Below are positions 54,967 through 55,935 of a DNA stretch of 55,935 nucleotides, piece by piece; the stretch's first letter is position 1; each line of letters begins with the position of its first letter. This stretch comes from Methanobrevibacter oralis (GTDB lineage Archaea > Methanobacteriota > Methanobacteria > Methanobacteriales > Methanobacteriaceae). Under the pieces are notes generated by a model. That model was not told where the DNA came from and did not search any database. It worked only from the letters and a program-made list of their open reading frames with translations. The stretch is from assembly GCF_001639275.1 (NCBI RefSeq), contig NZ_LWMU01000011.1, forward strand, positions 1 through 55,935. The letters are read 5' to 3'. Both the position numbers and the translations under genes were made by a program.

Positions 54967-55548
54967 CTATACAATTCCAGCTTTTTCAAAGTGTTTTTTA
55001 AGTAATAGTCTTCCAATATAAGCTCCGATTAAACCTGCAATAAATGTTGCTATTAGTAATACAAAAAAGGATTCATTGGTTACATAAAGCATTACAATAT
55101 CAGTATATTCTTTTCCCATTTGACTAGACATCATACTAAAATAGTAATCTTTCATAATAAACATTGGAATCATATTTCCCATAACGCCTAAACAGTAGGT
55201 TGCATATGCAAAATATGTATTTTTAACAGATGTGTAATTACCTTTTCTAAGTATTAAATCAGCTATAAATCCACAAATTGTAAATGATATAATTGGTACC
55301 CCGGTGTGGCCGGTTCCAAAGAATATTAATCCTATAAGTAATGATAATATAGTAACCATTCCAAATTTATTAGCTTTAGTTAAGAATAGCATAAATGGTA
55401 TTCCACAGATTATTGATAGTATTACTGGTAATCCAAACATTAATATTGGGATATATCCAAGCATTCCGAAAGTAAACATTACAATAAACAATATTACTGT
55501 GAATATTGCGATTGTAATTAAATCACTTATTCCTATTTTTTCGTCCAT
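54967..55548 (-). CDS. ECF transporter S component, MptD/Trep_Strep type
   Basis: Substrate-binding membrane protein of 193 residues with about five or six spans. Segments such as FTVILFIVMFTFGMLGYIP, GTGHTGVPIISFTICGFIADLI and MPMFI-like loops fit the MptD (Trep_Strep) family of putative ECF S components, whose substrate is not known. TAGGAGA precedes ATG 55548. A metal-box-like palindrome (55597-55612) next to the promoter suggests that the substrate is a metal, haem or siderophore-type compound; this is inferred. Confidence 0.85.
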   Translation of the reverse strand: MDEKIGISDLITIAIFTVILFIVMFTFGMLGYIPILMFGLPVILSIICGIPFMLFLTKANKFGMVTILSLLIGLIFFGTGHTGVPIISFTICGFIADLILRKGNYTSVKNTYFAYATYCLGVMGNMIPMFIMKDYYFSMMSSQMGKEYTDIVMLYVTNESFFVLLIATFIAGLIGAYIGRLLLKKHFEKAGIV

Positions 55549-55596
55549 ATAATTGTCTCCTAATTTATTTATTTGAATTAATATTTTTAATTCATT

Positions 55597-55612
55597 TTTA
55601 GGTATGGCTAAA
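55597..55612 (-). promoter_or_regulatory. Metal-box candidate at the ECF promoter
   Basis: TTTAGGTATGGCTAAA, the TTTAGG-N4-CCTAAA form with one mismatch. On the minus strand a TATA box (TTATATAAA, 55614-55622) lies just upstream of it and the ECF S gene starts about 50 nt downstream, so the site covers the region before the transcription start. Confidence 0.55.
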
Positions 55613-55935
55613 TTTTTATATAAAGTTATCTATTTTATTTTAAAAATTGTTATTATTGTATTGAAGGGTTTTTGAGTTAAATAAAAGAAAATGTTGTTAA
55701 AAAAATATATATAATGAGACTGTCCAATAATTATTTTGAAATTTTTTTCTTTTTTATTTTTCTTATTTTTTTAATTTGAATATTAAATTTTTATAGTATT
55801 ATTTAATTCTAATTTTTAAAAGTAGTTAATTATAAATATGTGAGAATGTAAATAGTTTAATAAGCACAAAAAACTCAAAACATTCTCACATTTTATTTTT
55901 ATGTATTTTGTGACACTTAAATGTTTTGGTTTTTG
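55613..55935. other. Gene-free end of the window with an inverted repeat
   Basis: About 320 nt. It holds the ECF promoter, a long T-rich tract (55740-55770), and a 12-bp inverted repeat ATGTGAGAATGT (55838-55849) / ACATTCTCACAT (55880-55891) around a 30-nt loop. The repeat could be a terminator of a gene outside the window or the end of a mobile element. No gene is visible. Confidence 0.5.

Overview
The window is very AT-rich chromosomal DNA from a methanogenic archaeon, most likely Methanobrevibacter (Methanobacteriales). Supporting signs are an MtrA-type corrinoid protein of methanogenesis, an F420-dependent sulfite reductase-like flavo/sirohaem protein, archaeal TATA boxes, poly-T terminators, GGTGAT/GGAGG ribosome sites, and repeated GTG/TTG starts. 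No rRNA or tRNA gene was seen.

Layout. 0.3-9.1 kb: a surface-glycan cluster of five GT2 glycosyltransferases, a nucleotide-sugar 6-dehydrogenase and a GT-B-like protein, preceded by a decayed GT2 piece. 9.1-18.1 kb: a decayed SocA/Panacea-like gene, a QueG-like ferredoxin, a polar amino-acid ABC transporter, two tandem zinc-ribbon membrane proteins, uracil-DNA glycosylase, MntP, a TDT transporter, a NUDIX hydrolase and an SMR exporter. 18.2-29.4 kb: a cluster with gpsA, an IspD/TarI-type nucleotidyltransferase, two LicD phosphotransferases, a cytidylyltransferase-PEP mutase fusion, a metallophosphoesterase, an epimerase, a LicC-like nucleotidyltransferase, a Rossmann protein, phosphonopyruvate decarboxylase and a flippase. 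Together these look like a pathway that makes a phosphonate, activates it with CTP and attaches it (and perhaps glycerol phosphate) to exported glycan. 29.5-37.9 kb: a methyltransferase pseudogene, a DUF4143 ATPase, a glutathione-peroxidase-like protein, a frameshifted nicotinamide phosphoribosyltransferase, the Fsr-like protein, a decayed nuclease-like gene and vapBC.

38.2-41.1 kb: cas6 followed directly by a CRISPR array of 34 repeats and 33 spacers. The cas6 stop codon lies inside the first repeat, no leader is left, and three consecutive spacers occur twice. No other cas gene is present. 41.2-47.3 kb: a MacB/FtsX-type ABC exporter and a molybdate/tungstate-type ABC importer whose ATPase gene is frameshifted. 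47.3-55.6 kb: Ogt, rubrerythrin, a decayed ImmA/IrrE-type gene, a soluble MtrA paralogue, a Rad3/DinG helicase, and an ECF transporter (fused ATPases, T and MptD-type S component).

Palindromes of the form TTTAGG-N4-CCTAAA occur near the exporter, the ECF transporter and mntP, which suggests one metal-responsive (DtxR/MntR-like) regulon. Several genes are broken by frameshifts or stops; some could be assembly errors, but the multiply interrupted ones are real decay.
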